A stretch of DNA of 57,661 nt from Acidobacteriaceae bacterium. Its GTDB lineage: Bacteria; Acidobacteriota; Terriglobia; Terriglobales; Acidobacteriaceae. Shown in pieces: positions 1 through 8,700 of the stretch; position 1 is the first letter of the stretch, and every line of letters starts with the position of its first letter. The position numbers and the translations under genes were made by a program. The notes below the pieces were generated by a model that did not search any database, was not told where the DNA came from, and saw only the letters and a program-made list of their open reading frames with translations. The stretch is from NCBI GenBank assembly GCA_003131585.1, contig PKVW01000054.1, forward strand, positions 1 through 57,661, read 5' to 3'.

Positions 1-36
1 AGCTTTCCGCAATATCAAATAATGGCTCTATAGCTC

Positions 37-165
37 CACCATGCCGTCCCACTCCGCTAACTCGTTGGGGCTCAAGATTTTGCCCCTAACTCATTGCAGC
101 CCATAGATTAAATCGCAAAATCCCGCCAAACCCATGATTCCAATAGATCGTGGGGGAGGGGGTAG
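37..165 (+). repeat. CTAA-unit / ATTCCAATAGA / G-tract leader, copy 1
   Basis: Two degenerate units beginning CTAACTC lie upstream of a core reading CATGATTCCAATAGA, followed by GGGGGAGGGGGTA. The tract ends ten bases before the ATG of the zinc-finger gene at 175. The same arrangement recurs near 39.1 kb. Its function is unknown; it could be a 5' leader, a mobile-element end or a G-quadruplex-forming site. Confidence 0.6.
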
Positions 166-174
166 GAGATCACC

Positions 175-1011
175 ATGCCAAATTTCCCGAATCGGTGTCA
201 GCACATCAAAGTCAACGGCACCCTGTGCGGATCGCCCGCCCTGCGCCGCAACCGCTTCTGTTACTTCCACAAGCTCCACCACGAAGAGCGCATCGAACTC
301 AACCTCGACCGGCTCAAACTCGACCGGCTCAAAGATGACCGCGCCCGCCGTCGCCGCAACGTCACCATCGACCTTCCCGTCCTCGAGGATGCCAACTCCA
401 TCCAGGTCTCGCTCATGCAGATCATGCGCCTGATCGTTGCCGGACAGATCGACGGCAAAACCGCCGGCCTCCTGCTCTACGCCCTGCAAACCGCCAGCTC
501 TAACCTTGCCCGCACCAGCTTCGAGCCCTACATGCACAATGTCGTTCTCGACCTGAAAACCGTCCATGAAACTCCACTCAGCGCGCACATCTGGGAAGAC
601 TCCGATTTCCGCACTGCCGAAGACGATGAAGAGGTCATGCGCGCCCAAGCCCTCGAAGAAGCCCAGCGCAAAGCCAGAAAGAAAGCTGAACTCGACCGCT
701 GGGCCGAAGCCGAAGCCAACCGCCTTATAGAAGAGGGCAGGCGAGAACACGAAGCCCGTCGCCAGGCCGCAGCCCGAAATCAAGCGGCAGGCCCCGCCGC
801 CGGCGTCACTAAAAACGCGACCCCCACCGTAATCCCCGCCGCACGGGCCGTCCTCCCACCCGCGCAAACCGCACAACCGCCCCGCAAGCGTCCTCCCGCG
901 AACGTGAACATGGATGAAGTTAGGAAAAACGTCAGCGATCAAATCAGAAGGGCGCTCCCCGCCATCGCCGCCGCCCAATCGGGCAGAGAAAATGGGAATA
1001 GCACCGGATGA
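175..1011 (+). CDS. Zinc-finger (WRC-spacing) protein of unknown function
   Basis: A 278-residue protein of unknown function. Residues 8-32 carry Cys8, Cys18, Cys29 and His32, i.e. the spacing C-x9-C-x10-C-x2-H, which matches the plant WRC-type zinc finger and resembles short phage-borne zinc knuckles. A basic stretch (residues 33-62) follows, then a helical middle (80-150), a charged Glu/Lys/Arg/Ala-rich probable coiled coil (150-195) and a low-complexity Ala/Pro tail. DNA or RNA binding is a reasonable inference but unproven. The ATG at 175 is preceded by GGAG at 164-167. The gene sits directly behind a repeat leader whose second copy, at 39.1 kb, has no such gene. Confidence 0.75.
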   Translation: MPNFPNRCQHIKVNGTLCGSPALRRNRFCYFHKLHHEERIELNLDRLKLDRLKDDRARRRRNVTIDLPVLEDANSIQVSLMQIMRLIVAGQIDGKTAGLLLYALQTASSNLARTSFEPYMHNVVLDLKTVHETPLSAHIWEDSDFRTAEDDEEVMRAQALEEAQRKARKKAELDRWAEAEANRLIEEGRREHEARRQAAARNQAAGPAAGVTKNATPTVIPAARAVLPPAQTAQPPRKRPPANVNMDEVRKNVSDQIRRALPAIAAAQSGRENGNSTG

Positions 1012-1022
1012 ACGACCGCTTT

Positions 1023-2069
1023 CTAGTTCAGGAAGTACTGCCGGTAGAGCGTGTCGCGCTGGGCGGGGCGGAAGCCGGCATCGCGGATGATGCGGCGCAA
1101 CTCTTCTTCGGTAGTGCAGTTGGTGACGCCTGCGGCTCTTACTACATTTTCTTCTAACATCACCGAGCCGACGTCGTTGCCGCCGAAGCGCAGTCCCATC
1201 TGGCAGACTTTGAGGCCTTGCGTGACCCAGCTCGATTGCACGTTCAGGAAGTTCGACAGATACAGGCGCGAGATTGCCAGCACTTTCAGGTATTCGACCG
1301 CGGTGGCTTCTTCCCAGTGGCGGCCGCCGAGGGCGGTGTTTTGCGGCTGAAAGCTCCACGGGATGAACGCCGTGAACCCGCCGGTTTCTTCCTGCAAATC
1401 GTAGAGTTGCTGGAAGTGGTTGACGCGGTTTTCGTAATTTTCGCTCACGCCGAACATCATGGTTGCGGTAGTGCGCATGCCGATCTGGTGAGCGGTGCGG
1501 TGAACATTAATCCAATCACCCGTGAGGCACTTTAAGCGGGCGATTTTGTAGCGGACTTCGTCGTCGAGAATTTCCGCGCCGCCGCCGGGAATGGAATCGA
1601 GGCCGGCGTCGCGCAGGCGGAGAATCGTGTCGCGGATGCTCAGGTTGCTGTACTCGGCGATCGCGATGATCTCGGAAGCGGAGTAGCAGTGAAGATGGAC
1701 TTGCGGAAAACGATCTTTGATGCCGCGCAGCATCTTCTCGTGCCAGTCAATCTTGAGGTCGGGATGCAGGCCGCCCTGCATCAGCACGCCCGTGCCGCCG
1801 AGCTCGACCGTCTCGCGAATCTTTTCGTAGATGGTATCAAACTCAAGGATGTAGCCCTCTTTCGCGGCGGGGCCTTTGAGTGGGCGATAGAAGGCGCAGA
1901 AGGTGCAGTATTCGGTGCAGAAATTGGTGTAATTGATGTTGCGGTCGATGATGTAGGTGACCGTGCCTTCGGGATGCAGCTTGCGGCGCACCGCGTCGGC
2001 TTCCATCCCGATGCCGATCAGGTCGTCGGACTCGAACATCTCCAGAGCTTGCTGCTTGGTCAGGGACAT
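1023..2069 (-). CDS. mqnC: Cyclic dehypoxanthinyl futalosine synthase
   Basis: A 348-residue radical SAM enzyme of the futalosine menaquinone pathway that cyclises dehypoxanthinyl futalosine. The cluster-binding cysteines are Cys51, Cys55 and Cys58 (C-x3-C-x2-C, in the context FCTEYCTFCAF). The following glycine-rich region (GGTGVLMQGG) fits SAM binding. Length and N-terminus match the family. It is the first of three futalosine genes in the first 10 kb; the VTT protein gene lies between it and mqnA on the same strand. MqnB and MqnE are not in the window. Confidence 0.95.
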   Translation of the reverse strand: MSLTKQQALEMFESDDLIGIGMEADAVRRKLHPEGTVTYIIDRNINYTNFCTEYCTFCAFYRPLKGPAAKEGYILEFDTIYEKIRETVELGGTGVLMQGGLHPDLKIDWHEKMLRGIKDRFPQVHLHCYSASEIIAIAEYSNLSIRDTILRLRDAGLDSIPGGGAEILDDEVRYKIARLKCLTGDWINVHRTAHQIGMRTTATMMFGVSENYENRVNHFQQLYDLQEETGGFTAFIPWSFQPQNTALGGRHWEEATAVEYLKVLAISRLYLSNFLNVQSSWVTQGLKVCQMGLRFGGNDVGSVMLEENVVRAAGVTNCTTEEELRRIIRDAGFRPAQRDTLYRQYFLN

Positions 2070-2158
2070 GTTTACAGTTCAATTCTAACGGAGGACGGCG
2101 GATTGGGCCAAATGCGGGGAATGCTTCAGACGGTCGTGCAGCGGCCCGCGATGGCAGC

Positions 2159-2767
2159 TTACTTCTTCCTGGAGCGAAGGTATTGAATGAGCGTCAGCGT
2201 TGCACCTATGAGTGCCAATCCGACCAGAACGGCCACCGCCGGTTTGTAGTATCGGGAAAAGAAACGCAAGATATGGTTGCCATAGTGGAATCCCAAGCCC
2301 GCGACGATGGAATAGCGAACTCCGCGGCCGAGCGTCAAGGCCGCCAGAAATTTCTTTCGCGAGTACTGCATGGCTCCGGCTGCCAACAGAAACGGGACAA
2401 AAGGAAATGGCGGAGGCAACAGGGCAGGAACGGCGACGGCGCCGAATCCCCAGCGCTCGAACGCTTTGCAAACCCGCGCGGCTCTTCTTTTCGAGAGCTT
2501 GCGTTCCATGGTTTCTTTGCCACCCTTGCGGGCCAAGCTGTAAGTGATGTAGCCGCCGATGACCGCGCCCAGCGTGGCCATCAGGGCGTAGTAGGGCCAA
2601 GGCTGGCGATGACGGGCAGCTAACCAGATGGTTAATACGTCCATGCTGCCGGTCAGCGGGATCACAGAATTGTCGGCAACTCCCAGCAGGATTAACCCCA
2701 CTCCACCCAGGTGGCGCAGTTGCCGCCAGATCGGAATTGCAAGCAACGGATGTAGATGTAGCGGCAT
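2159..2767 (-). CDS. VTT-domain (DedA/YqaA-like) membrane protein
   Basis: A 202-residue integral membrane protein with an N-terminal hydrophobic segment (about 15-45), a loop with conserved glycines (GAVIGGYITYSLARKGG, about 65-85), a proline-rich re-entrant stretch (PALLPPPFPFVPFLLAAG, about 113-130) and a C-terminal membrane helix (about 170-192). This is the layout of the VTT/SNARE-associated Golgi family, which includes lipid scramblases and DedA-type transporters. The specific substrate cannot be read from the sequence. It lies between mqnC and mqnA on the same strand, with gaps of about 90 and 70 bases, so co-transcription is plausible. Confidence 0.8.
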   Translation of the reverse strand: MPLHLHPLLAIPIWRQLRHLGGVGLILLGVADNSVIPLTGSMDVLTIWLAARHRQPWPYYALMATLGAVIGGYITYSLARKGGKETMERKLSKRRAARVCKAFERWGFGAVAVPALLPPPFPFVPFLLAAGAMQYSRKKFLAALTLGRGVRYSIVAGLGFHYGNHILRFFSRYYKPAVAVLVGLALIGATLTLIQYLRSRKK

Positions 2768-2802
2768 TCAGGTTTGAAGGAGTTTAACAGGGCAGGCACT
2801 GG

Positions 2803-2846
2803 ATTGCGCTAAACGATATTGCGTAAACCATATTGCATTAAACAAT
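2803..2846. repeat. Three tandem 14-15 bp repeats over the mqnA stop
   Basis: Three consecutive units starting at 2803, 2818 and 2832 read ATTGCGCTAAACGAT, ATTGCGTAAACCAT and ATTGCATTAAACAAT. The mqnA stop codon (2838-2840 on the minus strand) lies inside the third unit. Confidence 0.75.
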
Positions 2847-3698
2847 TGCGGCACTCGCGGCGCCTAGAAAATGCATCTGCGGGGCGGCCGGCAACGCCCC
2901 GATCTCAGCCGCATAGCGATAGAACAGTTGCAGGCCTTCCAGGCAGGACACGTCCAGTTGGTAGTAAATGTTTTCGGTGAGGTAGGAGCGCACCTCGGCT
3001 TCGCCGATGCCGAGTCGTGGAGCCCATTCGCGGGCGATGTGGTCGAGGCTTCGGGGTTCAAGTCCGTGGTCGCGGGATTGTTGAAACACTGCCGCCAAAT
3101 CTTGGGCCGGCGCCGCTTCTCGCAACGCATCGCTGCGAACTGCCCAAAAGGCAAAGACGAATGGCTTGCCGGTATCGCGAATCCACTCCTCGGCGAGATC
3201 GAGCGTGAGATAGCGCGAGCGGTCGATCCGCAGCGCAGGATCTCCAATCACCAATCCGGCATCGTGTGCAGCGAGCATTTCGTCGATATTCGGCGACATC
3301 GGAGTGAATGTCCTGCCGCCGCCCAGCCACTTTTCAAACAGGACCTTGATCAGCGCCGCCGAGGTCATCGAAGACGTGTCCAAAGCCACAGTGCGGATCT
3401 TTTCTACCGGTACTTTGCTGACGAGCAGGATGGAACGCACCGGCCGGCGCGAGGCAATCGCGACGCCAGGCAACACCAACAGACCGGGGACTTGCGCATA
3501 GGCCGCCGCGGGAATGATTCCAATGTCGGCGGTGCCGGCCTGGAGCGCACGAGCGCAAGCCGACGGCAGCGTGTAGGAAATGTCGAATTCGCGTCCAGCG
3601 TGACCGTGTTCGAAATCCCACATCAAGGGAGCGGTGTTGAGGTAGGAAATCGCAGCGATGCGCAGACGTCTCATTCCTGTTTTGATTTTAGCAGACAT
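2838..3698 (-). CDS. mqnA: Chorismate dehydratase
   Basis: A 286-residue enzyme that dehydrates chorismate to 3-enolpyruvylbenzoate, the entry step of the futalosine menaquinone route. It belongs to the periplasmic-binding-protein-like fold family. The N-terminal RIAAISYLNTAPL motif is diagnostic, and a serine-rich substrate loop (VALDTSSMTSAALIKVL) and the GLVIGDPAL segment also fit. Two starts are possible: ATG 3698 with a short leader, or ATG 3674 (MRRLRIAAI), which has AGGA immediately adjacent and so is poorly spaced. The gene reads towards the VTT protein and mqnC. Confidence 0.93.
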   Translation of the reverse strand: MSAKIKTGMRRLRIAAISYLNTAPLMWDFEHGHAGREFDISYTLPSACARALQAGTADIGIIPAAAYAQVPGLLVLPGVAIASRRPVRSILLVSKVPVEKIRTVALDTSSMTSAALIKVLFEKWLGGGRTFTPMSPNIDEMLAAHDAGLVIGDPALRIDRSRYLTLDLAEEWIRDTGKPFVFAFWAVRSDALREAAPAQDLAAVFQQSRDHGLEPRSLDHIAREWAPRLGIGEAEVRSYLTENIYYQLDVSCLEGLQLFYRYAAEIGALPAAPQMHFLGAASAAIV

Positions 3699-3766
3699 AT
3701 TTTTGACAGGCTTTGTGACGTCTGCCCTTGACGCGGCTTGCGCTGGTCATTAGAGTCCGCCACAAT

Positions 3767-3811
3767 GCCGGGCTTCGCCCGGCGGGCAGCCGAGGGCGGC
3801 TGTCCCCACAT
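3767..3811 (+). repeat. Double-hairpin CCCCACAT element, copy 1
   Basis: Two adjacent perfect hairpins, GCCGGGCTTCGCCCGGC and CAGCCGAGGGCGGCTG, followed by TCCCCACAT. The element ends about 30 bases before the dprA start. Related copies lie at 16128 and 33249. Confidence 0.8.
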
Positions 3812-3840
3812 AGATCTGTTCTTGTTGCGGGAGTTTGTTT

Positions 3841-5001
3841 ATGAATGCTGTGGCCGCATCGCCGTCTGCAACTCATATTCTGGAGTGGCTTGCCATTGCG
3901 CTGACACCGGGCCTGGGGCCGACGAAAGCGCGGAAGCTGGTCGAACATTTCGGAAGCGCCGAAGCCGTCTTTCACGCGTCTCTCACGGAACTGGAAAGCA
4001 CAGGGATTCAGGCGGTCTCGGCGCAATCGGTAGCCACTGGGAAATCGGCGGAACTGGCGCGGGAAGAGATCGCCCGGGCCGCCGCCGCGGGAGTGACGGT
4101 GCTCTCGCTGGAAGATCCCTGCTACCCGCCGCGCCTGAAAGAAATCTACGACCCGCCGTTGGTTCTTTATGTTCGAGGCAACCCCGGGGTGCTGACGCAG
4201 CCCGGCATCGCCATGGTGGGCACGCGCCATCCCACGCCGTACGGCTCGGGGATGGCGGAGCGGTTGGCCTGCGACCTCGCGGCGCAAGGGCTGGTAATAA
4301 TCAGTGGCATGGCGCGCGGTGTCGACACCGCCAGCCATCGCGGGGCGATCGGGGCCAAGGGCAAGACGGTCGCGGTATTTGGCACGGGCGTGGACGTGAT
4401 TTATCCCAAAGAGAACTCGCGCCTGTCGGAGCAGATTCTCGCGCTGGGTGGCGCGCTCATCTCCGAGTTCCGCATGGGCACGTTTGCCGCGCCGCAGAAT
4501 TTCCCCATCCGCAACCGGATTTTGAGCGGTATGTCGGTCGGCGTGCTGGTGGTGGAGGCTGCGGAGTACTCCGGCACGCGCATCACCGCGCGCTGCGCGC
4601 TGGAGCAAAATCGCGACGTTTTCGCCGTGCCGGGCAACGTCACGAATAAGAATTCATGGGGGCCAAACACGCTGATCAAGCAGGGCGCGAAGCTGGTCGC
4701 CACCTGGGAAGATGTGTGGGAAGATCTGCCGGCGGAGGTAAAACTTGCACTTACTCCAACTCTCTCGCCTGAATCCAGGAGCGGCTCTTCCGCATCTCTA
4801 TTCCCGGACCAAGGGCTTCCGCCGCACGAGAAGCGAATCCTGAGCCTACTGAAGGCCGACGAAGCCACGCACATCGACGAACTGGTGGAGCGGCTGGAGA
4901 CGGAAATGTCGTCTTCAGAAATATTTGCGGCGCTGTTTGAGTTGGAGCTGACCGGCAAAGTAAGGCAGATGCCGGGGAAGAATTTTGTGAAGAGCTTTTA
5001 G
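3841..5001 (+). CDS. dprA: DNA-processing protein A (DNA uptake, RecA loader)
   Basis: A 386-residue DprA/Smf protein that binds incoming single-stranded DNA during natural transformation and loads RecA. The N-terminal helical region contains LTPGLGPTKARKLVEHFG. The Rossmann-like core follows, with MVGTRHPTPYG, IISGMARGVDTASHRGA, GTGVDVIYPKEN, SEFRMGTFAAPQNFPIRNRI and the AEYSGTRITARCALE stretch. The last 65 residues form a winged-helix domain. ATG 3841 is preferred over an in-frame TTG at 3835 because GGGAG lies at 3829-3833. The TAG stop is the first triplet of a heptamer array. Confidence 0.95.
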   Translation: MNAVAASPSATHILEWLAIALTPGLGPTKARKLVEHFGSAEAVFHASLTELESTGIQAVSAQSVATGKSAELAREEIARAAAAGVTVLSLEDPCYPPRLKEIYDPPLVLYVRGNPGVLTQPGIAMVGTRHPTPYGSGMAERLACDLAAQGLVIISGMARGVDTASHRGAIGAKGKTVAVFGTGVDVIYPKENSRLSEQILALGGALISEFRMGTFAAPQNFPIRNRILSGMSVGVLVVEAAEYSGTRITARCALEQNRDVFAVPGNVTNKNSWGPNTLIKQGAKLVATWEDVWEDLPAEVKLALTPTLSPESRSGSSASLFPDQGLPPHEKRILSLLKADEATHIDELVERLETEMSSSEIFAALFELELTGKVRQMPGKNFVKSF

Positions 5002-5033
5002 CTTCTAGCTACTAGCTACTAGCTTCTAGCCAC
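4999..5033 (+). repeat. Heptamer array (5 units) at the dprA stop
   Basis: Five consecutive 7-mers: TAGCTTC, TAGCTAC twice, TAGCTTC and TAGCCAC. The first TAG is the dprA stop codon. It is roughly the inverse of the array at 5408-5442 on the other side of the four-helix bundle gene. Confidence 0.85.
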
Positions 5034-5048
5034 ACCGGAGAGTGTCCG

Positions 5049-5420
5049 ATGGAGGATTTCAAAGATCTCAAGGTTTGGACGAAGGCTCACGAACTGACCC
5101 TAGCGGTTTACCGACGAACACGTGTGTTTCCGAGGGAAGAAATGTATGGATTAACAAGTCAGTTGCGGCGCGCGGCTGCCTCCATCGGAGCGAACATTGC
5201 AGAGGGCTGCGGCCGACGATCAGATGGCGAGATGAAGAGATTTCTTCAGATTGCGCGTGGTTCTGCCAGCGAGCTTGAATACCACTTCCTTTTGGCTAGG
5301 GATTTGCAGCTTCTCGATAACGATGAGTTTAAGAATCTGGAAGGCAAAGTGCTCGAGGTGCAGCGTATATTGGCCTCTCTAGTCCAGCGCTTGCAGGCGC
5401 CTGTTTTAGCTAAGAGCTAG
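5049..5420 (+). CDS. Four-helix bundle protein (23S rRNA IVP family)
   Basis: A 123-residue protein of the family first described in intervening sequences of 23S rRNA genes (TIGR02436). The signatures are the N-terminal FKDLKVWTKAHELT, then LTSQLRRAAASIGANIAEG, then RFLQIARGSASELEYHFLLARDL. It is predicted to be a helical bundle that may oligomerise; its molecular role is unknown. The ATG is preceded by GGAG at 5037-5040. The gene is bracketed by heptamer arrays of opposite orientation, and its own TAG stop lies within the right-hand array, which suggests it may have arrived as a cassette. There is no rRNA nearby. Confidence 0.9.
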   Translation: MEDFKDLKVWTKAHELTLAVYRRTRVFPREEMYGLTSQLRRAAASIGANIAEGCGRRSDGEMKRFLQIARGSASELEYHFLLARDLQLLDNDEFKNLEGKVLEVQRILASLVQRLQAPVLAKS

Positions 5421-5442
5421 AAGCTAGAAGCCAGAAGCTTTC
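5408..5442 (+). repeat. Heptamer array (5 units), inverse of 4999-5033
   Basis: Units AGCTAAG, AGCTAGA twice, AGCCAGA and AGCTTTC. The stop codon of the four-helix gene (5418-5420) is inside the second unit. Its reverse complement matches the left array at most positions. Confidence 0.85.
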
Positions 5443-5510
5443 GCCCGTAACTTGTTGCCGCCATCCTATTCGTGCTAGCTTCGAAACAATTCTTAGGAAC
5501 TGAGGGTCCA

Positions 5511-8015
5511 TTGGTAAAGAGTTTAGTCATTGTCGAATCGCCGGCCAAGGCGAAGACCATCCAGAAATATCTGGGAAAGGGATTTACGGTCGAGGCCTCG
5601 CTCGGCCACGTGAAAGATCTGCCCAAGAGCACTCTGGGGGTGGATACCAGCAACGACTTCGCGACCGACTACGTCGTCATCCCCGGGAAAGAGAAGGTTC
5701 TTGCCAAGCTGAAGAAGGTGGCGGCTGGGATGGATGCGATCTATCTGGCGCCTGACCCGGACCGCGAAGGCGAGGCCATTGCGGCTCATCTTGCGGGTGA
5801 ACTCGGCGGCAACGGCGCCCACTCGAAAAAAGGAAAAAAGAAGACAAAAGGAGAAGCTGGCACGCCGCCGCGCATTCAGCGCGTCACGTTCAACGAAATC
5901 ACCAAGCGTGCCGTGCAGGCGGCGTTCGAACATCCCCGGGCCATCGACCAGAATCTGGTAGACGCGCAGCAGGCGCGGCGCGTGCTGGACCGGCTGGTCG
6001 GCTATCAAGTTTCTCCGCTGCTGTGGGATAAGGTCCGCCGCGGGATCTCGGCCGGACGGGTGCAGACCGTCGCGCTGCGACTGATCGTCGAGCGCGAACG
6101 CGAAATCAAAGCGTTCGAGAAGAAAGAATACTGGACCATCGACGCGCACCTCGCGGCCAGCAAACCGCCAACATTCGACGCCCGGTTCCTAGGCAAGGGC
6201 GAAGAGAAGATCGAGGTCACGAACGGCGAGGACGCGGAAAAGATCCGCGCGGCGCTTGAGCAAGCCGACTGGATGGTGCGGTCGGTCGACAAGAAGGAAC
6301 GCCGCCGCAACGCCGCGCCTCCCTTCACCACCAGCAAGTTGCAGCAGGACTCCTCGCGCAAACTGCGCTTCAGCGTAAAGCGCAGCATGATGATCGCGCA
6401 ACGCTTGTACGAAGGCGTGGAACTGGGCGAGGAAGGCCTGGTTGGTTTGATCACCTACATGCGTACCGACTCGACCCGGGTTGCTCCCGAGGCGATTCAG
6501 GAAGTACGCGAATACGTGGGCAAGGAATATGGCGCGGCCTACCTGCCCGAGACGCCGAATACATATAAGGAGAAGAAGGACTCGCAAGGCGCGCACGAAG
6601 CCATCCGGCCGACCTCGGCCATGCGCCATCCCGATCTGGTAAAGCAGTACTTAAAGGAAGATGAATTCAAGGTCTACAAGCTGATCTGGCAGCGCTTTGT
6701 GGCTTCGCAGATCATGCCGGCGGTCTTCGACCAGACGACGGTGGACATCGACGCAAAGGCAAAGGCAAAGACTGGCAACGACGTTTTCTGGTTCCGCGTA
6801 ACCGGATCGGTGATGAAGTTCGACGGCTTTCTCAGGGTCTATGAAGAGTCGAAGGAAGGCAAGGACGAAGAAGACGAAGAACTGAAGCACAAGCTGCCCG
6901 CGCTCGAAGCCGGGGAGAAGCTCACGCTGAAGGAGTTGAAGCCGGAGCAGCACTTCACCGAACCGCCGCCCCGTTACAACGAAGCGTCGTTGGTAAAAGA
7001 GCTGGAAGAACGCGGCATTGGGAGGCCGTCCACCTACGCGGCCATTCTTTCGACCATCCAGGAACGGCAGTACGTGCAAAAGCTCGGGGGAAAGTTCACG
7101 CCCACCGAGATCGGGCTGGTAGTCACCGATCTGCTGGTGGAAAACTTCCGCGACATTTTCGACATTGCCTACACCGCAGGCCTGGAAGAAAAACTCGACG
7201 AGATCGAAGAGGGCAAGGAGAAGTGGACCGACACGCTGGCCGAGTTCTACAAGAAATTTACCAAGGATCTCAAATATGCCGAAAAGCATATGGAAAACAT
7301 CAAGCGGATGGAGAAGCCCACGGACGAGAAGTGCGAGAAATGTGGCGCGCCGCTGGTGATCAAGTGGGGCCGGCACGGATCGTTCTATGCGTGCAGCACC
7401 TACGATAAGGAAGATCCGAACACTTGTACGTTTACGAAAGAAAATCCGATCAACCTGCCCGACCTCGACTCGGCCGACGTACAGGAAACGACGCAGGAAG
7501 AATACTGCGAGAACTGCGGGCGGGTGATGGTGCTCAAGCGCGGCCGCTTCGGACAGTTCATGGCCTGCACGGGCTATCCCGACTGCAAGACTACCCGGCG
7601 TCTCGACCAGGGCAAGAAAGTTCCCGACATTCCGCTCGACGAGCCGTGCCCGAAGTGCGGACGCAATATGATGATCCGCCACGGACGCTACGGCGAGTTC
7701 ACGGCGTGCAGCGGATATCCCGAGTGCAAGTACGTGAAGCAGAACTTCATCGGCGTGAAGTGTCCGGAGTGCAAGGACGGCGACCTGGTGGAGAAGCGCG
7801 CCCGCAAGGGCAACACATTCTACGGGTGCGGCAATTATCCGACGTGCAAGTTTACTGCCGCCCACAAGCCGATTGCCGAAAAGTGCCCGAGTTGCGGCAG
7901 CGAGTATCTGGTGGAGAAGAACCTGAAGGCCGGGCCGGTGATCGCCTGCCCGAACAAAGAGTGCGACTACGAGCGGCCGGCGCCTCCCGAGGCGGCGGCG
8001 ACAACGAGCGCATAG
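5511..8015 (+). CDS. topA: DNA topoisomerase I
   Basis: A type IA topoisomerase of about 834 residues that relaxes negative supercoils. The Toprim domain starts at once (VKSLVIVESPAKAKTI, with acidic DPDRE near residue 81). The active-site tyrosine is in GLITYMRTDSTRV. The C-terminus carries five cysteine-rich zinc ribbons, beginning CEKCGA, CENCGR, CPKCGR, CPECKD and CPSCGS. A TTG start at 5511, giving MVKSLVIVE, with AGGAACTGAGGG upstream fits the family better than the GTG at 5472. A Lys-rich insertion (KKGKKKTKGEA) sits after the Toprim DxD region. Confidence 0.96.
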   Translation: MVKSLVIVESPAKAKTIQKYLGKGFTVEASLGHVKDLPKSTLGVDTSNDFATDYVVIPGKEKVLAKLKKVAAGMDAIYLAPDPDREGEAIAAHLAGELGGNGAHSKKGKKKTKGEAGTPPRIQRVTFNEITKRAVQAAFEHPRAIDQNLVDAQQARRVLDRLVGYQVSPLLWDKVRRGISAGRVQTVALRLIVEREREIKAFEKKEYWTIDAHLAASKPPTFDARFLGKGEEKIEVTNGEDAEKIRAALEQADWMVRSVDKKERRRNAAPPFTTSKLQQDSSRKLRFSVKRSMMIAQRLYEGVELGEEGLVGLITYMRTDSTRVAPEAIQEVREYVGKEYGAAYLPETPNTYKEKKDSQGAHEAIRPTSAMRHPDLVKQYLKEDEFKVYKLIWQRFVASQIMPAVFDQTTVDIDAKAKAKTGNDVFWFRVTGSVMKFDGFLRVYEESKEGKDEEDEELKHKLPALEAGEKLTLKELKPEQHFTEPPPRYNEASLVKELEERGIGRPSTYAAILSTIQERQYVQKLGGKFTPTEIGLVVTDLLVENFRDIFDIAYTAGLEEKLDEIEEGKEKWTDTLAEFYKKFTKDLKYAEKHMENIKRMEKPTDEKCEKCGAPLVIKWGRHGSFYACSTYDKEDPNTCTFTKENPINLPDLDSADVQETTQEEYCENCGRVMVLKRGRFGQFMACTGYPDCKTTRRLDQGKKVPDIPLDEPCPKCGRNMMIRHGRYGEFTACSGYPECKYVKQNFIGVKCPECKDGDLVEKRARKGNTFYGCGNYPTCKFTAAHKPIAEKCPSCGSEYLVEKNLKAGPVIACPNKECDYERPAPPEAAATTSA

Positions 8016-8102
8016 TCCCGGCATGGGATTCGCAACATTTATGTGATTCTTCGTGGCTAATCAGACCGTCTAACCGGTGTGACTAAATAAACGGAGGAAC
8101 CT

Positions 8103-8564
8103 ATGCCAAAAAAACCGACCGCTACCGATGCTCAACTCATTCTCCAACTGTACGATCTGCGCCGCGAACCGGAAATGCGCAAAGCGCGCAGCTGGTGGCT
8201 CGGCGAATTCTGGCCGCAGAGCGCCGACGATTTCATGAAAGTTGCCGGGGCCATGGGCTCGCAGGAAAACAATTGGCTGCGCCAGGTCGGCGGATACTGG
8301 AGCATGGCCGCGTCCTTCGTGCTGCACGGGGCCTTGAGTGAGGAGCTGTTCCTCCAGCCAGCAGTGAGTGGGGAAATGGTTTTTGTGTTCGCGAAGGTTC
8401 ATCCTTTTCTCCAAGAGCTGCGAGAAAAAATCGGTGACCCGCAAATGTTCGGGAACATCGAGAAGGTCATCACCAGTTCCAAGTACGGACGGGAACGGCT
8501 GAAGTTCACGCTCAAGCGAATCGAAATGATGCGTGAGAAGAAGGCCATGGCGAAGGCAAGTTAG
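8103..8564 (+). CDS. Conserved-looking protein of unknown function
   Basis: A 153-residue, apparently soluble protein that I do not recognise. It is rich in Trp and Met near the N-terminus (RSWWLGEFWPQSADDF, then GGYWSMAASFVLHGALSEELFLQP) and ends in a basic helix (KFTLKRIEMMREKKAMAKAS). The start is well supported by GGAGGAACCT directly upstream of the ATG. It follows topA by about 90 bases on the same strand, so it may be a small separate unit. No catalytic motif is evident. Confidence 0.8.
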   Translation: MPKKPTATDAQLILQLYDLRREPEMRKARSWWLGEFWPQSADDFMKVAGAMGSQENNWLRQVGGYWSMAASFVLHGALSEELFLQPAVSGEMVFVFAKVHPFLQELREKIGDPQMFGNIEKVITSSKYGRERLKFTLKRIEMMREKKAMAKAS

Positions 8565-8700
8565 AGAGGCCTCGACGGTCACGCGTCTTGACCGTTGCCA
8601 GGCTGCGGCTGCCTTCATGTTCAGGCAATCGATCCCGGGCAACGAACGAGGACTGCGCGCTTCACTGCCAGATCATCTGTTATCCTAGACGGCTGTGCGG

